Positions 8,106 through 16,260 are shown, numbered from the stretch's first letter. The stretch: 64,000 bases of DNA from RGIG7213 sp045540335 (GCA_045540335.1 JAZQHC010000049.1:1-64000), one strand, 5' to 3'. Numbers and translations: made by a program. The notes: generated from the letters alone by a model not told the origin.

Positions 8106-8223
8106 GGATTCAAGAAGGTATATTTTCACTTTGATTTTCACTTTTTGATTCGATCCACGCCGAGATGCAGATGGTCTTGCAGCAGCTATTTCACCGTTAA
8201 GGCGTAAGCCGCGGTGTTTTTTT
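8106..8223 (+). ncRNA. Structured leader RNA / candidate attenuator upstream of dacF
   Basis: The transcript from about 8107 can form a first hairpin, GGATT (8106-8110)/GATCC (8152-8156) stacked on CAAGAAG (8111-8117)/CTTTTTG (8141-8147). Next comes a small hairpin around TGCAGA-TGG-TCTTGCA (8166-8181), then a terminator hairpin ending in T7. ACGCC (8157-8161) is complementary to GGCGT (8201-8205) inside the terminator, so an antiterminator pairing is possible. I recognise no known riboswitch class. It may be a cis-acting attenuator for dacF or a free-standing small RNA. Confidence 0.5.
8192..8223 (+). terminator. Terminator within the dacF leader
   Basis: CACCG (8192-8196) pairs with CGGTG (8212-8216), enclosing GGC-GTAA-GCC, followed by seven T residues. 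It lies 70 bases before the dacF start, so dacF expression from the upstream promoter requires read-through. Confidence 0.78.
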
Positions 8224-8293
8224 GTTTTCATATAATATTATCGCCCCGCTTTGCATATGTATTTTAACAACGACTTTATACAGGGGTGAAATT

Positions 8294-9442
8294 ATGAGAT
8301 GTATCAAAAACGCCGTTATCTGCCTCACGCTGTGTATCTGCATTACCGTATGCAGCGTGCTTTGTGCCCACGGGGCTGAATTTTCTGCCGATTACGATGC
8401 AAAAAGCGTTATTCTTATCGAGGCGAAAACAGGCAAGGTTTTGTACGAAAACAACGCAGACGCACCTTTACCGCCCGCTTCGGTAACCAAGATAATGACA
8501 TTGCTTCTTATTTGCGAGGCTTTGGAAAACGGGCAATTTCGGCTTGAAGATACTGTACCGATAAGCGAATACGCTGCGTCGATGGGCGGCTCGCAGGTGT
8601 TTTTAAAGCCGGGTGAAAAGATTACGGCAGACGAAATGATAAAATCAATTACCGTTGCATCTGCAAACGATTGTGCGGTTGCCATGGCAGAATTTATCGC
8701 AGGAAGCGAGGCGGCTTTCGTTTCTAAAATGAACGAAAGGGCAGCCGAGCTTGGCATGACCAACACCGTGTTTGAAAACCCAACGGGGCTTGACGATACC
8801 GTTACCAAGCACCTTACAAGCGCACGTGATATCGCTATAATGTCGCGCGAGCTATTGAAGCACCCCGTAATTTTAAATTATACTACCATATGGATGGACA
8901 CCATAAGAGACGGGCAGTTTGGTTTATCAAACACGAATAAGCTGATACGTTTTTATAACGGCGCAAACGGCTTAAAAACGGGATCTACGTCGAAGGCAAA
9001 ATTCTGCATATCCGCCACAGCAGAAAGAAACGGTATGCAGCTTATAGCGGTAGTAATGGCTTCCTCTACAAGTGCAGCACGAAACGAATGTGCAAAGCTT
9101 TTGCTTGATTACGGCTTTGCTAACTACGGTATAGTAAAATATGACAAAGCCGCTTTACCGCCTGTGTGTGTAAAGGGCGCATCGATAAGCAACGTAGGCG
9201 TTTCGCACGGGGATTTTTTCGCTTTGCTTGACAAAGTAAACACCAAAAAGGTTACATACCAAATAGAACTGCCCGAGGTTCTGAACGCACCCATTTTGAA
9301 GGGGCAAACGGTAGGCGAGGTTAAATATATGCTTAACGGCGAGGTTATAGGCACTTGCGATATTACCGCAGACCAAGACGTTCCGCGTATAGGATTTTTT
9401 GAAATGCTTTCAGAAATGTTTAAAGCATTTTTATTGGGTTAA
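8294..9442 (+). CDS. dacF: D-alanyl-D-alanine carboxypeptidase (PBP5/DacF type)
   Basis: A 382-residue class S11 serine peptidase that trims the terminal D-Ala of peptidoglycan stem peptides outside the membrane. A Cys-rich hydrophobic signal peptide spans residues 1-28. The catalytic motifs are S63-V-T-K66, S123-A-N125 and K228-T-G-S. The C-terminal region (about 285-365) is the beta-rich PBP5 C-terminal domain. The final WGxx-like anchor is replaced by a short amphipathic tail FEMLSEMFKAFLLG. ATG 8294 is chosen because the signal peptide starts there and GGGGTGAA precedes it. The pgi gene follows after 23 bases. Confidence 0.93.
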   Translation: MRCIKNAVICLTLCICITVCSVLCAHGAEFSADYDAKSVILIEAKTGKVLYENNADAPLPPASVTKIMTLLLICEALENGQFRLEDTVPISEYAASMGGSQVFLKPGEKITADEMIKSITVASANDCAVAMAEFIAGSEAAFVSKMNERAAELGMTNTVFENPTGLDDTVTKHLTSARDIAIMSRELLKHPVILNYTTIWMDTIRDGQFGLSNTNKLIRFYNGANGLKTGSTSKAKFCISATAERNGMQLIAVVMASSTSAARNECAKLLLDYGFANYGIVKYDKAALPPVCVKGASISNVGVSHGDFFALLDKVNTKKVTYQIELPEVLNAPILKGQTVGEVKYMLNGEVIGTCDITADQDVPRIGFFEMLSEMFKAFLLG

Positions 9443-9465
9443 TTATTGAAAGGAAATATAAAATA

Positions 9466-10806
9466 ATGGCAGTAAAACTTAACACAAAATATTTAAAGGA
9501 TTTCGTTGCAGATCACGAGATCAGCGCGATAACACCCGCACTTAATGCAGCGGCAGACACACTTAAAAACGCAAACGGTCTGGGAAATGATTTTACAGGT
9601 TGGGTAAAACACCCCGTAAACTACGATAAGGACGAATATGCACGCATTAAGGCAGCAGCAGAAAAAATCAAAAAAAGCTGCGACGTATTCGTAGTTATCG
9701 GCATCGGCGGATCTTATCTTGGTGCAAGGGCAGCTATTGAATTTGTAAAAAGCCCCCTTTACAATAACATGAAAAAAGACACACCCGACGTGTATTTTGC
9801 AGGAAACACCATCAGCCCTTCCGCAACGGCAGAATTGCTTCAAATTTGCGAAGGTAAAGATATATGCATAAACGTTATCAGTAAATCCGGCACTACTACC
9901 GAGCCTGCGATCGCTTTCCGTATTTTCAGAGAATTGATAGAGAAAAAATACGGTGAAGAAGGCGCAAAGGAAAGAATATTCGTGACAACCGATAAATGCC
10001 GCGGAACACTGAAAGCATTCGCAGACGAAAAAGGATACGAAACGTTTGTTGTTCCCGATGATATCGGCGGCAGATACTCTGTTCTTACTGCAGTAGGTCT
10101 TCTTCCCATTGCTGTAAGCGGTGCGGATATCGACCAAATGATGAAGGGCGCGTTTGATGCTTACGAATTTATGAAAGACGCCCCCGTTGCTGAAAATCCC
10201 GCTTTGGCATACGCCGCATACAGAAACATTCTGTACAGAAAAGGCAAAACAACGGAAATACTTGCCGCTTACGAGCCTGCATTTGCAATGATGTGCGAAT
10301 GGTGGAAGCAGCTTTACGGTGAAAGCGAAGGAAAAGACGGCAAGGGTATATTCCCTGCTTCGGTTATTTTCTCTACCGACCTTCACTCTTTGGGTCAGTA
10401 TATACAAATGGGTATGCGTAATCTGTTTGAAACGGTTGTTACATTTAAGCAGCCTAACCACGAGGTAGATGTTCCGTTTGATGCGGCAAATATCGACGGT
10501 TTAAACTTCCTTGCAGGCAAATCGTTTGCACACGTAAACGAAATGGCACAATCCGGTACGGTTCTTGCCCACGTTGACGGCGGTGTTCCCAACATGATAA
10601 TCGAAATTGATAAGAGAGATGAATATAACTTCGGATATCTTGTATATTTCTACGAATACGCTTGCGGCGTTTCCGGCTATCTTTTGGGTGTTAACCCGTT
10701 CGACCAGCCCGGTGTTGAGGCGTATAAGAAAAACATGTTCGCACTTCTCGGAAAACCCGGCTATGAAGAAATGCAAGCAGACTTGTTGAACAGACTTGGA
10801 AAATAA
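9466..10806 (+). CDS. pgi: Glucose-6-phosphate isomerase
   Basis: A 446-residue cytosolic enzyme interconverting glucose 6-phosphate and fructose 6-phosphate in glycolysis and gluconeogenesis. The phosphate-binding VIGIGGSYLGARA (near residues 78-90), VISKSGTTTEP and the DDIGGRYSVLTAVG segment are all present. The length is typical of the short bacterial (Bacillus/Clostridium) form. An AAAGGAAA site lies 8-10 bases before the ATG. It probably shares transcripts with dacF. The hexose-phosphate product feeds cell-wall amino-sugar synthesis, in keeping with its neighbour. Confidence 0.97.
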   Translation: MAVKLNTKYLKDFVADHEISAITPALNAAADTLKNANGLGNDFTGWVKHPVNYDKDEYARIKAAAEKIKKSCDVFVVIGIGGSYLGARAAIEFVKSPLYNNMKKDTPDVYFAGNTISPSATAELLQICEGKDICINVISKSGTTTEPAIAFRIFRELIEKKYGEEGAKERIFVTTDKCRGTLKAFADEKGYETFVVPDDIGGRYSVLTAVGLLPIAVSGADIDQMMKGAFDAYEFMKDAPVAENPALAYAAYRNILYRKGKTTEILAAYEPAFAMMCEWWKQLYGESEGKDGKGIFPASVIFSTDLHSLGQYIQMGMRNLFETVVTFKQPNHEVDVPFDAANIDGLNFLAGKSFAHVNEMAQSGTVLAHVDGGVPNMIIEIDKRDEYNFGYLVYFYEYACGVSGYLLGVNPFDQPGVEAYKKNMFALLGKPGYEEMQADLLNRLGK

Positions 10807-10874
10807 TTTTATAGCTAAATTGAATAAAAAACACCCATTTTTACAAAATATTTATATTATTTTTGGTAAAACCC

Positions 10875-10903
10875 TTGAAATAATCAGCAAAATATAGTAT
10901 GAT
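10875..10903 (+). promoter_or_regulatory. Sigma-A promoter of the small P-loop gene
   Basis: TTGAAA (10875-10880), 17-bp spacer, TATGAT (10898-10903), about 40 bases upstream of the start codon. Confidence 0.75.
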
Positions 10904-10944
10904 ATAGATAGGGAAAATATCTCATTTACAGGAGGATGTTTATT

Positions 10945-11355
10945 ATGATAAAATTAATTGCAGGCGTAAAAGGTACCGGAAAAACAAAACAGTTGATCGA
11001 CCTTACAAACAAAGCACTTATCGATTCTCACGGTGCTGTTGTTTGCTTGGAACAGGGCACGAAATTGATCCGCGAGATCAAGCACCAGGTTCGCCTTATC
11101 AACACAGCTGATTACGCTGTTGACGACGGGCAGGCTCTTTACGGTTTTGTAGCAGGCATTTGCGCAAGCAACCACGATATTACACACATTTTCATCGACT
11201 CTGCTTTGAAAATATGCACAAACGATATCGCTTCTTTCGAATACTTCCTTAAAGAATGCGAAGCACTTTCCGAAAAAGTTAATGTTGACGTTATAATCAC
11301 CGCTTCTATGCCCGTAGAAGATCTTACGGACGCTATGAAGAAATACGTTGGCTGA
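10945..11355 (+). CDS. Small P-loop ATPase-like protein (conserved in Clostridia)
   Basis: A 136-residue cytoplasmic protein starting MIKLIAGVKGTGKTKQLIDL, a Walker A motif (GVKGTGKT) near the N-terminus. THIFIDS provides a Walker B-like strand and VDVIITAS a third strand. It is far shorter than any full NTPase domain family I recognise. Similar clostridial proteins are often labelled PilT-like without functional support. I chose ATG 10945 because GGAGG (10931-10935) is 9 bases away; the in-frame ATG at 10936 touches that site directly. It has its own promoter and terminator, so it is monocistronic. Function unknown. Confidence 0.78.
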   Translation: MIKLIAGVKGTGKTKQLIDLTNKALIDSHGAVVCLEQGTKLIREIKHQVRLINTADYAVDDGQALYGFVAGICASNHDITHIFIDSALKICTNDIASFEYFLKECEALSEKVNVDVIITASMPVEDLTDAMKKYVG

Positions 11356-11381
11356 TAAATAACTGCCAAGAAAGTCAATTT

Positions 11382-11418
11382 GCCCGATCCGCAATGCGGA
11401 TCGGGCAGTTTTATTTTC
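11382..11418 (+). terminator. Strong intrinsic terminator
   Basis: The perfect 11-bp stem GCCCGATCCGC/GCGGATCGGGC has a 3-base loop (11382-11406) and is followed by AGTTTTATTTT. Confidence 0.9.
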
Positions 11419-11520
11419 AAATCATTCCACATCGTGCTTTTTAAATTTTTACAGTTTGTACACTACTGTAATATCAAAATTTTGTATAATAAATTCGAAA
11501 AAATAAACCAAGGGGGAAAT

Positions 11521-12537
11521 ATGGCAAGCGAACGAATAATTGCAGATGCGATAATGTCGCCTGTTTTGCGCGACTTCCGCGTATATAAGCTTACAAGCCA
11601 GAACAGAACGATAAAAACCGTTGACGAGTACATATGCGATCTTCGTATTTTTCTTAAATTCATAATTGCCAACAGGTCTGATTTGCCGACATTGGGGGAA
11701 GATTTTGAAAAAATTTCTCTTTCGTGTGTTAACGGCGAATTTTTAGACGGTATATCAGTTAGCGAAATATACGAATACCAACTGTATATGCGCCAAGACA
11801 GGGGTATTTCCGCAAGAACGCTTGCGCGAAAAATGTCTGCCATAAAAGCACTTTACAAGTACGTTTGCGTCGCTGTAAGAATATGTAAAAATAACCCCGT
11901 TAAAGATATAGAGGGCGCATTTATCCGAAATTCAGCGCCGAAGTTTTTATCTTTGGAAGAAAGCGCACATTTGCTTGACGTTATAAATTCCGACGAAAAG
12001 GCGTGCAACCGCAAGCGCGACTACGCAATAGTTTTACTTTTTTTAAACACCGGCATGCGATTGTCAGAGCTTGTGATGATAAACATCGAGGATTTTGACA
12101 GTGCAATGTCGCACATTCGCGTATTGGGAAAAGGCAGAAAAGAGCGTGTCGTATATATAAATCCCGCGTGTAAAGACGCAATAATATCGTACCTTGAAGA
12201 AAGAAAGTCTGTTGAATGCGTGGAAAAGGGCAAGCACCCGTTATTTTTATCAACGAGGGGAAACCGTATTTCAAACAACGCCGTGCAAAAACGCGTACAA
12301 AAATATCTAAACGATGCGGGCTTTGCATACAAGCAGCTTTCCACCCATAAGCTACGCCATACCGCCGCAACATTAATGTATCGTGAAGGCGGTGTTGACG
12401 TGCGCGTGCTTCAGGAAATACTTGGGCACGAGCAGCTAAACACAACGCAGATATACACCCACGTTGTAAACGAAGATATCGAAAGGGCAACGTCGCAAAA
12501 TCCGCTTGCGCGATACAAGCCTAAAAAAAGCGAATAA
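11521..12537 (+). CDS. Tyrosine recombinase, XerC/XerD-like (orphan integrase)
   Basis: A 338-residue site-specific recombinase. The SAM-like core-binding domain (about 15-130) contains TVDEYICDLRIFLKFI and ARKMSAIKALYKY. The catalytic domain carries TGMRLSEL (first Arg), the HKLRHTAATLMY box (His-x2-Arg), LGHEQLNTTQIYTHV (His) and the nucleophilic Tyr in IYTHV. All catalytic positions are present. ATG 11521 follows an AAGGGGG site; a longer frame upstream overlaps the terminator. No excisionase, phage or conjugation gene is adjacent and no attachment site is evident. A housekeeping Xer role or a domesticated integrase are both possible. Confidence 0.9.
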   Translation: MASERIIADAIMSPVLRDFRVYKLTSQNRTIKTVDEYICDLRIFLKFIIANRSDLPTLGEDFEKISLSCVNGEFLDGISVSEIYEYQLYMRQDRGISARTLARKMSAIKALYKYVCVAVRICKNNPVKDIEGAFIRNSAPKFLSLEESAHLLDVINSDEKACNRKRDYAIVLLFLNTGMRLSELVMINIEDFDSAMSHIRVLGKGRKERVVYINPACKDAIISYLEERKSVECVEKGKHPLFLSTRGNRISNNAVQKRVQKYLNDAGFAYKQLSTHKLRHTAATLMYREGGVDVRVLQEILGHEQLNTTQIYTHVVNEDIERATSQNPLARYKPKKSE

Positions 12538-12558
12538 TAAAAAATATCATTCGCTTTT
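12527..12558 (+). terminator. Hairpin at the end of the recombinase gene
   Basis: AAAAGCGAAT (12527-12536) pairs with ATTCGCTTTT (12549-12558), overlapping the stop codon. The T tract is only four bases, so termination may be weak. Confidence 0.5.
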
Positions 12559-12619
12559 CATGCAGTTATCACAATTATAACGGAAAATGTTGTTGCAATA
12601 ATTAAAAGGAGAAATGGCA

Positions 12620-13303
12620 ATGTACAAACTGCTTATCGTAGATGACGAGGAGAAAATACGCCAGCTTATAAATAAATACGCAGTATTTGAAGGCTTTCAA
12701 ACCGAAGAAGCAAGCGACGGAATGGAAGCTGTGGAAAAATGCCGCAAAACAGATTACGATCTTATCATTATGGACATAATGATGCCCTTTCTTGACGGTT
12801 TTTCTGCAGCAAAGGAAATAAGAAAAACAAAAAACACGCCCGTTATCATGCTTTCGGCAAGGGGCGAAGAATACGACAGAATACACGGCTTTGAAGTAGG
12901 CGCAGACGACTACGTCGTAAAGCCGTTTTCGCCAAAAGAATTGATGATGCGCGTCAACGCAGTAATAAACAGAACAAAGCAAAAGGCGGGTGTTGCAGAA
13001 AAGGAAGTTGTAAAATTCGGCGGATTAACGGTTGATTTCACCGCGCGGCTCGTTTTCGTAAACGGAACGAAAGCAGATATGACGCCAAAAGAATACGATC
13101 TTTTGTTTTATCTTGTTAAAAACAGGGGCATTGCCCTTACAAGAGAACGCCTTATTACCGAGGTATGGGGATACGACTTTTACGGCGACGACCGCACTCT
13201 TGACACACACATAAAGCTTCTGCGAAAAAGTCTTGGCGATTACGCAAGCCTTATAGTAACGCTTCGCGGTGTGGGATACAGATTTGAAGGGATCGCTGAA
13301 TAA
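12620..13303 (+). CDS. OmpR/PhoB-family response regulator
   Basis: A 227-residue two-component regulator. The receiver domain has Asp8-Asp9, phospho-acceptor Asp52 in IIMDIMMP, the Ser in MLSA and the conserved Lys in VVKPFSP. The C-terminal winged helix (about 128-225) has TPKEYDLLFYLVKNRG, EVWGYDFYGDDRTLDTHI and TLRGVGYRF. I favour ATG 12620, 8 bases after AAGGAG (12606-12611); the upstream ATG at 12614 is only 2 bases from it. The cognate kinase follows after 2 bases. The stimulus is unknown. Confidence 0.93.
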   Translation: MYKLLIVDDEEKIRQLINKYAVFEGFQTEEASDGMEAVEKCRKTDYDLIIMDIMMPFLDGFSAAKEIRKTKNTPVIMLSARGEEYDRIHGFEVGADDYVVKPFSPKELMMRVNAVINRTKQKAGVAEKEVVKFGGLTVDFTARLVFVNGTKADMTPKEYDLLFYLVKNRGIALTRERLITEVWGYDFYGDDRTLDTHIKLLRKSLGDYASLIVTLRGVGYRFEGIAE

Positions 13304-13305
13304 GC

Positions 13306-14784
13306 ATGGAAAACAAACGTACCAAAAGAAAAAATTTCAGCATTAAATCCCGTGCGGTGCTTTACACATCTGTTTTTGCCGCTATGTTGCTTTTGGCAGT
13401 ATGGATATTTCAAGTTTTATTACTTGATTTTTTCTACGAAAACGCCGTAAGAAAAGAAATTGTGCAAGCGGCACAATACGTAAACGAAAATATCGATGAT
13501 ACAGATATTATAACTACGGTTGACGCCGTTGCAAGCCATTATTCCATAGATATAAAAGTGCTAACGGTAAACAATTACGGCACAAGCTACGTACAATCGC
13601 TTTCTTACGGAAGCTTGCTTAACAATGATAACACCGTCAGATACTACATTTATATGACAGACACAAACGATGGGGAATATCTTGCCCGCCACACCGTAGT
13701 AGCAAAGGATTTTGAAAAACCAAACATAAACCACCGCCCCGATATAAAAAAAGACAATGCGCCCAAAAAACTGCCCGAGCCTGAATCAGAAAGTCTGGTA
13801 TATTGTCTGAAAACAAGTACGCAGGCAGGAAACACCGCGTATATCATCGTAAATGCAGAGCTTACACCGTTAGATAGCACAGTAAATACAATACAAAATC
13901 AGCTTATAAGCTTAAGCGTTATATTCATTATAATATCTGCAGCAATGGGCATATTTATTGCAAGAAAAATTTCAACACCCATCATCAAGATAAATCAATC
14001 TGCCAAAAAGCTTGCACTCGGCGATTACAGCCCGACATTTGAAGGAAACGGATTCAAGGAAACGCAAGAGCTTTCCGACACGTTGAATTACGCCGCAGAA
14101 GAGCTTTCAAAGGTTGATAAGCTTCGCCGAGAATTGATAGCAAACGTTTCACACGATCTTCGCACACCGTTAACAATGATAACGGGTTACAGCGAAGTAA
14201 TGCGCGATATTCCAGGGGAAAACACGCCCGAAAACGTACAGGTTATCATAGACGAGGCCGAGCATCTGTGCAGATTGGTAAACGACATATTATCTATATC
14301 CAAAATAGAAGCAGGTATGGATACGGCAAACAAAACCTATTACGATCTTACCGAAAACATTAAAAACATCGTATCAAGATATTCAAAAATGAAGGCGGCC
14401 GATGGATACGATATACAATTTATTTATTCGGAAAACATCTTCGTAAACGCAGACGAGCTGAAAATATCACAGGTCGTATATAACCTTATAAATAACGCCA
14501 TTGCTTACACGGGTGATGACAAAAAGGTTCGCATAATACAAACAAAAACCGAAAAAGGTGTAAGAATAGAAGTGCACGATACGGGCTGCGGTATTTCGCA
14601 AAATAATATTAAAAACATATGGGATCGGTACTATAAAGAAGACAAGACCCACAAACGCGCAGGCGTTGGTACGGGGTTAGGACTTTCCATCGTTAAAGGT
14701 GTTATAGATCTTCACGGCGGGACTTACGGCGTGGTAAGCAAGGAAGGTGAAGGATCTGTTTTCTGGTTTGAGCTTGAAATATGA
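13306..14784 (+). CDS. Membrane sensor histidine kinase
   Basis: A 492-residue HK with two membrane helices (about 15-38 and 197-216) flanking an extracytoplasmic sensor of about 160 residues. The sensor includes a Pro/Lys-rich patch (NHRPDIKKDNAPKKLPEP). A HAMP linker (about 216-270) follows. The HisKA domain has ANVSHDLRTPLTMI (phospho-His283). The HATPase domain has the N box NLINNAIAYT, G1 DTGCGIS, F box WDRYYK and G2 GTGLGLSIVKG. All catalytic boxes are intact. It pairs with the response regulator directly upstream. The sensor domain is not one I recognise. Confidence 0.93.
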   Translation: MENKRTKRKNFSIKSRAVLYTSVFAAMLLLAVWIFQVLLLDFFYENAVRKEIVQAAQYVNENIDDTDIITTVDAVASHYSIDIKVLTVNNYGTSYVQSLSYGSLLNNDNTVRYYIYMTDTNDGEYLARHTVVAKDFEKPNINHRPDIKKDNAPKKLPEPESESLVYCLKTSTQAGNTAYIIVNAELTPLDSTVNTIQNQLISLSVIFIIISAAMGIFIARKISTPIIKINQSAKKLALGDYSPTFEGNGFKETQELSDTLNYAAEELSKVDKLRRELIANVSHDLRTPLTMITGYSEVMRDIPGENTPENVQVIIDEAEHLCRLVNDILSISKIEAGMDTANKTYYDLTENIKNIVSRYSKMKAADGYDIQFIYSENIFVNADELKISQVVYNLINNAIAYTGDDKKVRIIQTKTEKGVRIEVHDTGCGISQNNIKNIWDRYYKEDKTHKRAGVGTGLGLSIVKGVIDLHGGTYGVVSKEGEGSVFWFELEI

Positions 14785-14790
14785 GGTATT

Positions 14791-15432
14791 ATGAACAAAA
14801 AACAAAAAGCATTAGAATGCGTACAAATACTTAAAAGTGTATATCCCGATGCAGAATGTGCGTTGGAATACAACGGCGATCCGTGGCGTCTTCTTGTAAT
14901 GGGAAGATTATCCGCACAATGCACAGACGTTCGCGTAAACGAAGTTTGTAAAGAATTATTCGCCCAAATACCCGATGTGCATGCCATGGCGCAAGCAGAA
15001 ATATCGCACATTGAAAAGCTGATATTTTCTTGCGGGCTATACAAAACAAAGGCGCAAAGCCTTAAAGGAATGGCACAACGCATAGTTACATATTACAACG
15101 GGCAAGTGCCAAATACAATGGAAGATCTGCTTTCTTTGCCGGGTGTAGGCAGAAAAATCGCAAATCTGATACTTGGCGACGTGTACAAGCTGCCTGCCAT
15201 CGTCGCAGATACGCATTGTATAAGAATAAGCGCAAGGCTTGGCTTGTGCGGCAACGGCAAGGCATGCACCCCCGAAAAGACAGAGGCTGAATTAAAGAAA
15301 TTGATTCCCCCAAACGAGCAGTCTGATTTTTGCCATAGGATCGTTTGGTTTGGGCGTGACACCTGCAAGGCGCGCAATCCTTTATGCGACGGTTGTATTT
15401 TATCCGAATACTGCATATACAAGGGCAAATAA
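14791..15432 (+). CDS. nth: Endonuclease III (DNA glycosylase/AP lyase)
   Basis: A 213-residue base-excision repair enzyme that removes oxidised pyrimidines and cleaves the abasic site. The helix-hairpin-helix LPGVGRKIANLILGD contains the catalytic Lys122, and Asp140 lies in VADTHCIR. The C-terminal [4Fe-4S] ligands follow the C-x6-C-x2-C-x5-C pattern (CKARNPLCDGCILSEYC). A GAGGT site overlaps the histidine kinase stop region, and the gene starts 6 bases after that stop, so it is likely co-transcribed with the two-component system. No terminator is obvious before the next promoter. Confidence 0.95.
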   Translation: MNKKQKALECVQILKSVYPDAECALEYNGDPWRLLVMGRLSAQCTDVRVNEVCKELFAQIPDVHAMAQAEISHIEKLIFSCGLYKTKAQSLKGMAQRIVTYYNGQVPNTMEDLLSLPGVGRKIANLILGDVYKLPAIVADTHCIRISARLGLCGNGKACTPEKTEAELKKLIPPNEQSDFCHRIVWFGRDTCKARNPLCDGCILSEYCIYKGK

Positions 15433-15454
15433 AAATCTTTTTTCCAGCGAGGTA

Positions 15455-15483
15455 TTGACTTTTTCGAAATTTGATAGTACAAT
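15455..15483 (+). promoter_or_regulatory. Sigma-A promoter of the riboswitch-controlled gene
   Basis: TTGACT (15455-15460), 17-bp spacer, TACAAT (15478-15483). Transcription should start near 15490, ten bases before the aptamer. Confidence 0.8.
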
Positions 15484-15499
15484 ATTAAGCAATGTTACA

Positions 15500-15588
15500 G
15501 GTATATGCTTACGATATGGGTAAGCGTTTCTACAAACCGCCTCAAACGGTTGCCTACCGATTTTTAAAATATCGGTAGGCACTTTTTT
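15500..15588 (+). ncRNA. Purine-class riboswitch with ON-type terminator platform
   Basis: The three-way junction aligns with purine riboswitches: P1 GGTA (15500-15503)/TACC (15555-15558), P2 GCTTAC/GTAAGC (15507-15512/15520-15525) with loop GATATGG, J2/3 GTTTCTAC (15526-15533), and P3 AACCG/CGGTT (15535-15539/15547-15551) with loop CCTCAAA. The two loops carry the GG and CC needed for the kissing contact. The specificity base (position 74) is C15554, the guanine type. Position 73 is C15553 instead of the usual A. The terminator uses P1's 3' strand, so ligand binding should allow transcription. Confidence 0.82.
15551..15588 (+). terminator. Riboswitch expression-platform terminator
   Basis: The perfect 11-bp stem TGCCTACCGAT (15551-15561)/ATCGGTAGGCA (15571-15581) is followed by CTTTTTT. 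Its 5' arm contains the aptamer J3/1 and P1 3' strand (15552-15558), so terminator and aptamer are mutually exclusive. Confidence 0.88.
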
Positions 15589-15606
15589 ATTATTGGAGGT
15601 AGTAAA

Positions 15607-16209
15607 ATGAACATATATTACGAGATTATAGGATACACCGGTACGTTTTTGGTGTTGCTTTCCATGATGATGACATCAGTTGTAAAGCTTCGCGTGGTAA
15701 ATATTATGGGATCGTTTTTCAGTATGACATATGCCGTTTTATCAAACGCTTGGCCCGTGGTATTTCTTAACGCAGGGTTGATAATCATAAACGTATTTCA
15801 GTTGATACGCTTTAAAACGTCAAAAAAACCGTTTTTATGCATTACGGTAGCCACAGATGACGAACGTGCAAAATATTTTATAAATTCCTACGAAAAGGAT
15901 ATAAAGCTTCACTTCCCAAAATACGAATTTCACCCGCGTGATAATGAAACCATTCGTCTTGTTTATTTACAAGAAGAGATAGCAGGAATTTTTATATCAG
16001 AGCAAAAGGGCGATACGCTTTATATCACGCTTGATTACACTTCGCCCAAATACCGCGATACCTCCGTTGGGAAATATCTGTATTCAGAGCTTGAAAAGGC
16101 GGGTATAAAGCATTTCATTTCAGAAAGCATATCACCAATACACGATAAATATCTCGAAAGAATAGGTTTTATCAAAACTAATGGAAAAATGGAAAAAATA
16201 ATCAAATAA
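15607..16209 (+). CDS. YgjV-like membrane domain fused to a GNAT acetyltransferase
   Basis: A 200-residue fusion. Residues 1-70 form three closely spaced membrane helices resembling the YgjV/SemiSWEET-like fold (IIGYTGTFLVLLSMMM, NIMGSFFSMTYAVLSN, WPVVFLNAGLIIINVFQLI). Residues about 75-200 are a GNAT-type acyltransferase: IAGIFISEQKGD strand pair, acetyl-CoA loop SPKYRDTSVGKYLYSEL, and FISESISPIHDKYLERIGF near the end. TTGGAGG lies 7 bases before the ATG. It is monocistronic behind the purine riboswitch and in front of a terminator. A purine-linked role (export, salvage or modification) is inferred only from this regulation; the substrate is unknown. Confidence 0.8.
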   Translation: MNIYYEIIGYTGTFLVLLSMMMTSVVKLRVVNIMGSFFSMTYAVLSNAWPVVFLNAGLIIINVFQLIRFKTSKKPFLCITVATDDERAKYFINSYEKDIKLHFPKYEFHPRDNETIRLVYLQEEIAGIFISEQKGDTLYITLDYTSPKYRDTSVGKYLYSELEKAGIKHFISESISPIHDKYLERIGFIKTNGKMEKIIK

Positions 16210-16221
16210 AAACGCATGAAA

Positions 16222-16260
16222 ACGCCGTATTGAGAATTATCCCAATACGGCGTGATTTTA
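16222..16260. terminator. Bidirectional terminator between convergent genes
   Basis: ACGCCGTATTG pairs with CAATACGGCGT around a short loop (16222-16253), with T-rich flanks. It serves the fusion gene (plus) and the ABC permease (minus). Confidence 0.75.

Noticed and set aside
9493..10461. Long open frame (322 codons) on the minus strand opposite pgi
   Set aside because: Antisense shadow of a highly conserved gene; Cys/Phe/Val-rich translation without motifs or ribosome site.
11461..11500. Promoter for the tyrosine recombinase
   Set aside because: A TATAAT occurs near 11485, but no acceptable -35 box is found at 16-18 bp.
11521..12537. Tyrosine recombinase as marker of a prophage, integrative element or integron
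   Set aside because: No phage, conjugation or cassette genes and no flanking direct repeats were seen. Neighbours are housekeeping genes with their own promoters and terminators, so only an orphan Xer-like recombinase is claimed.
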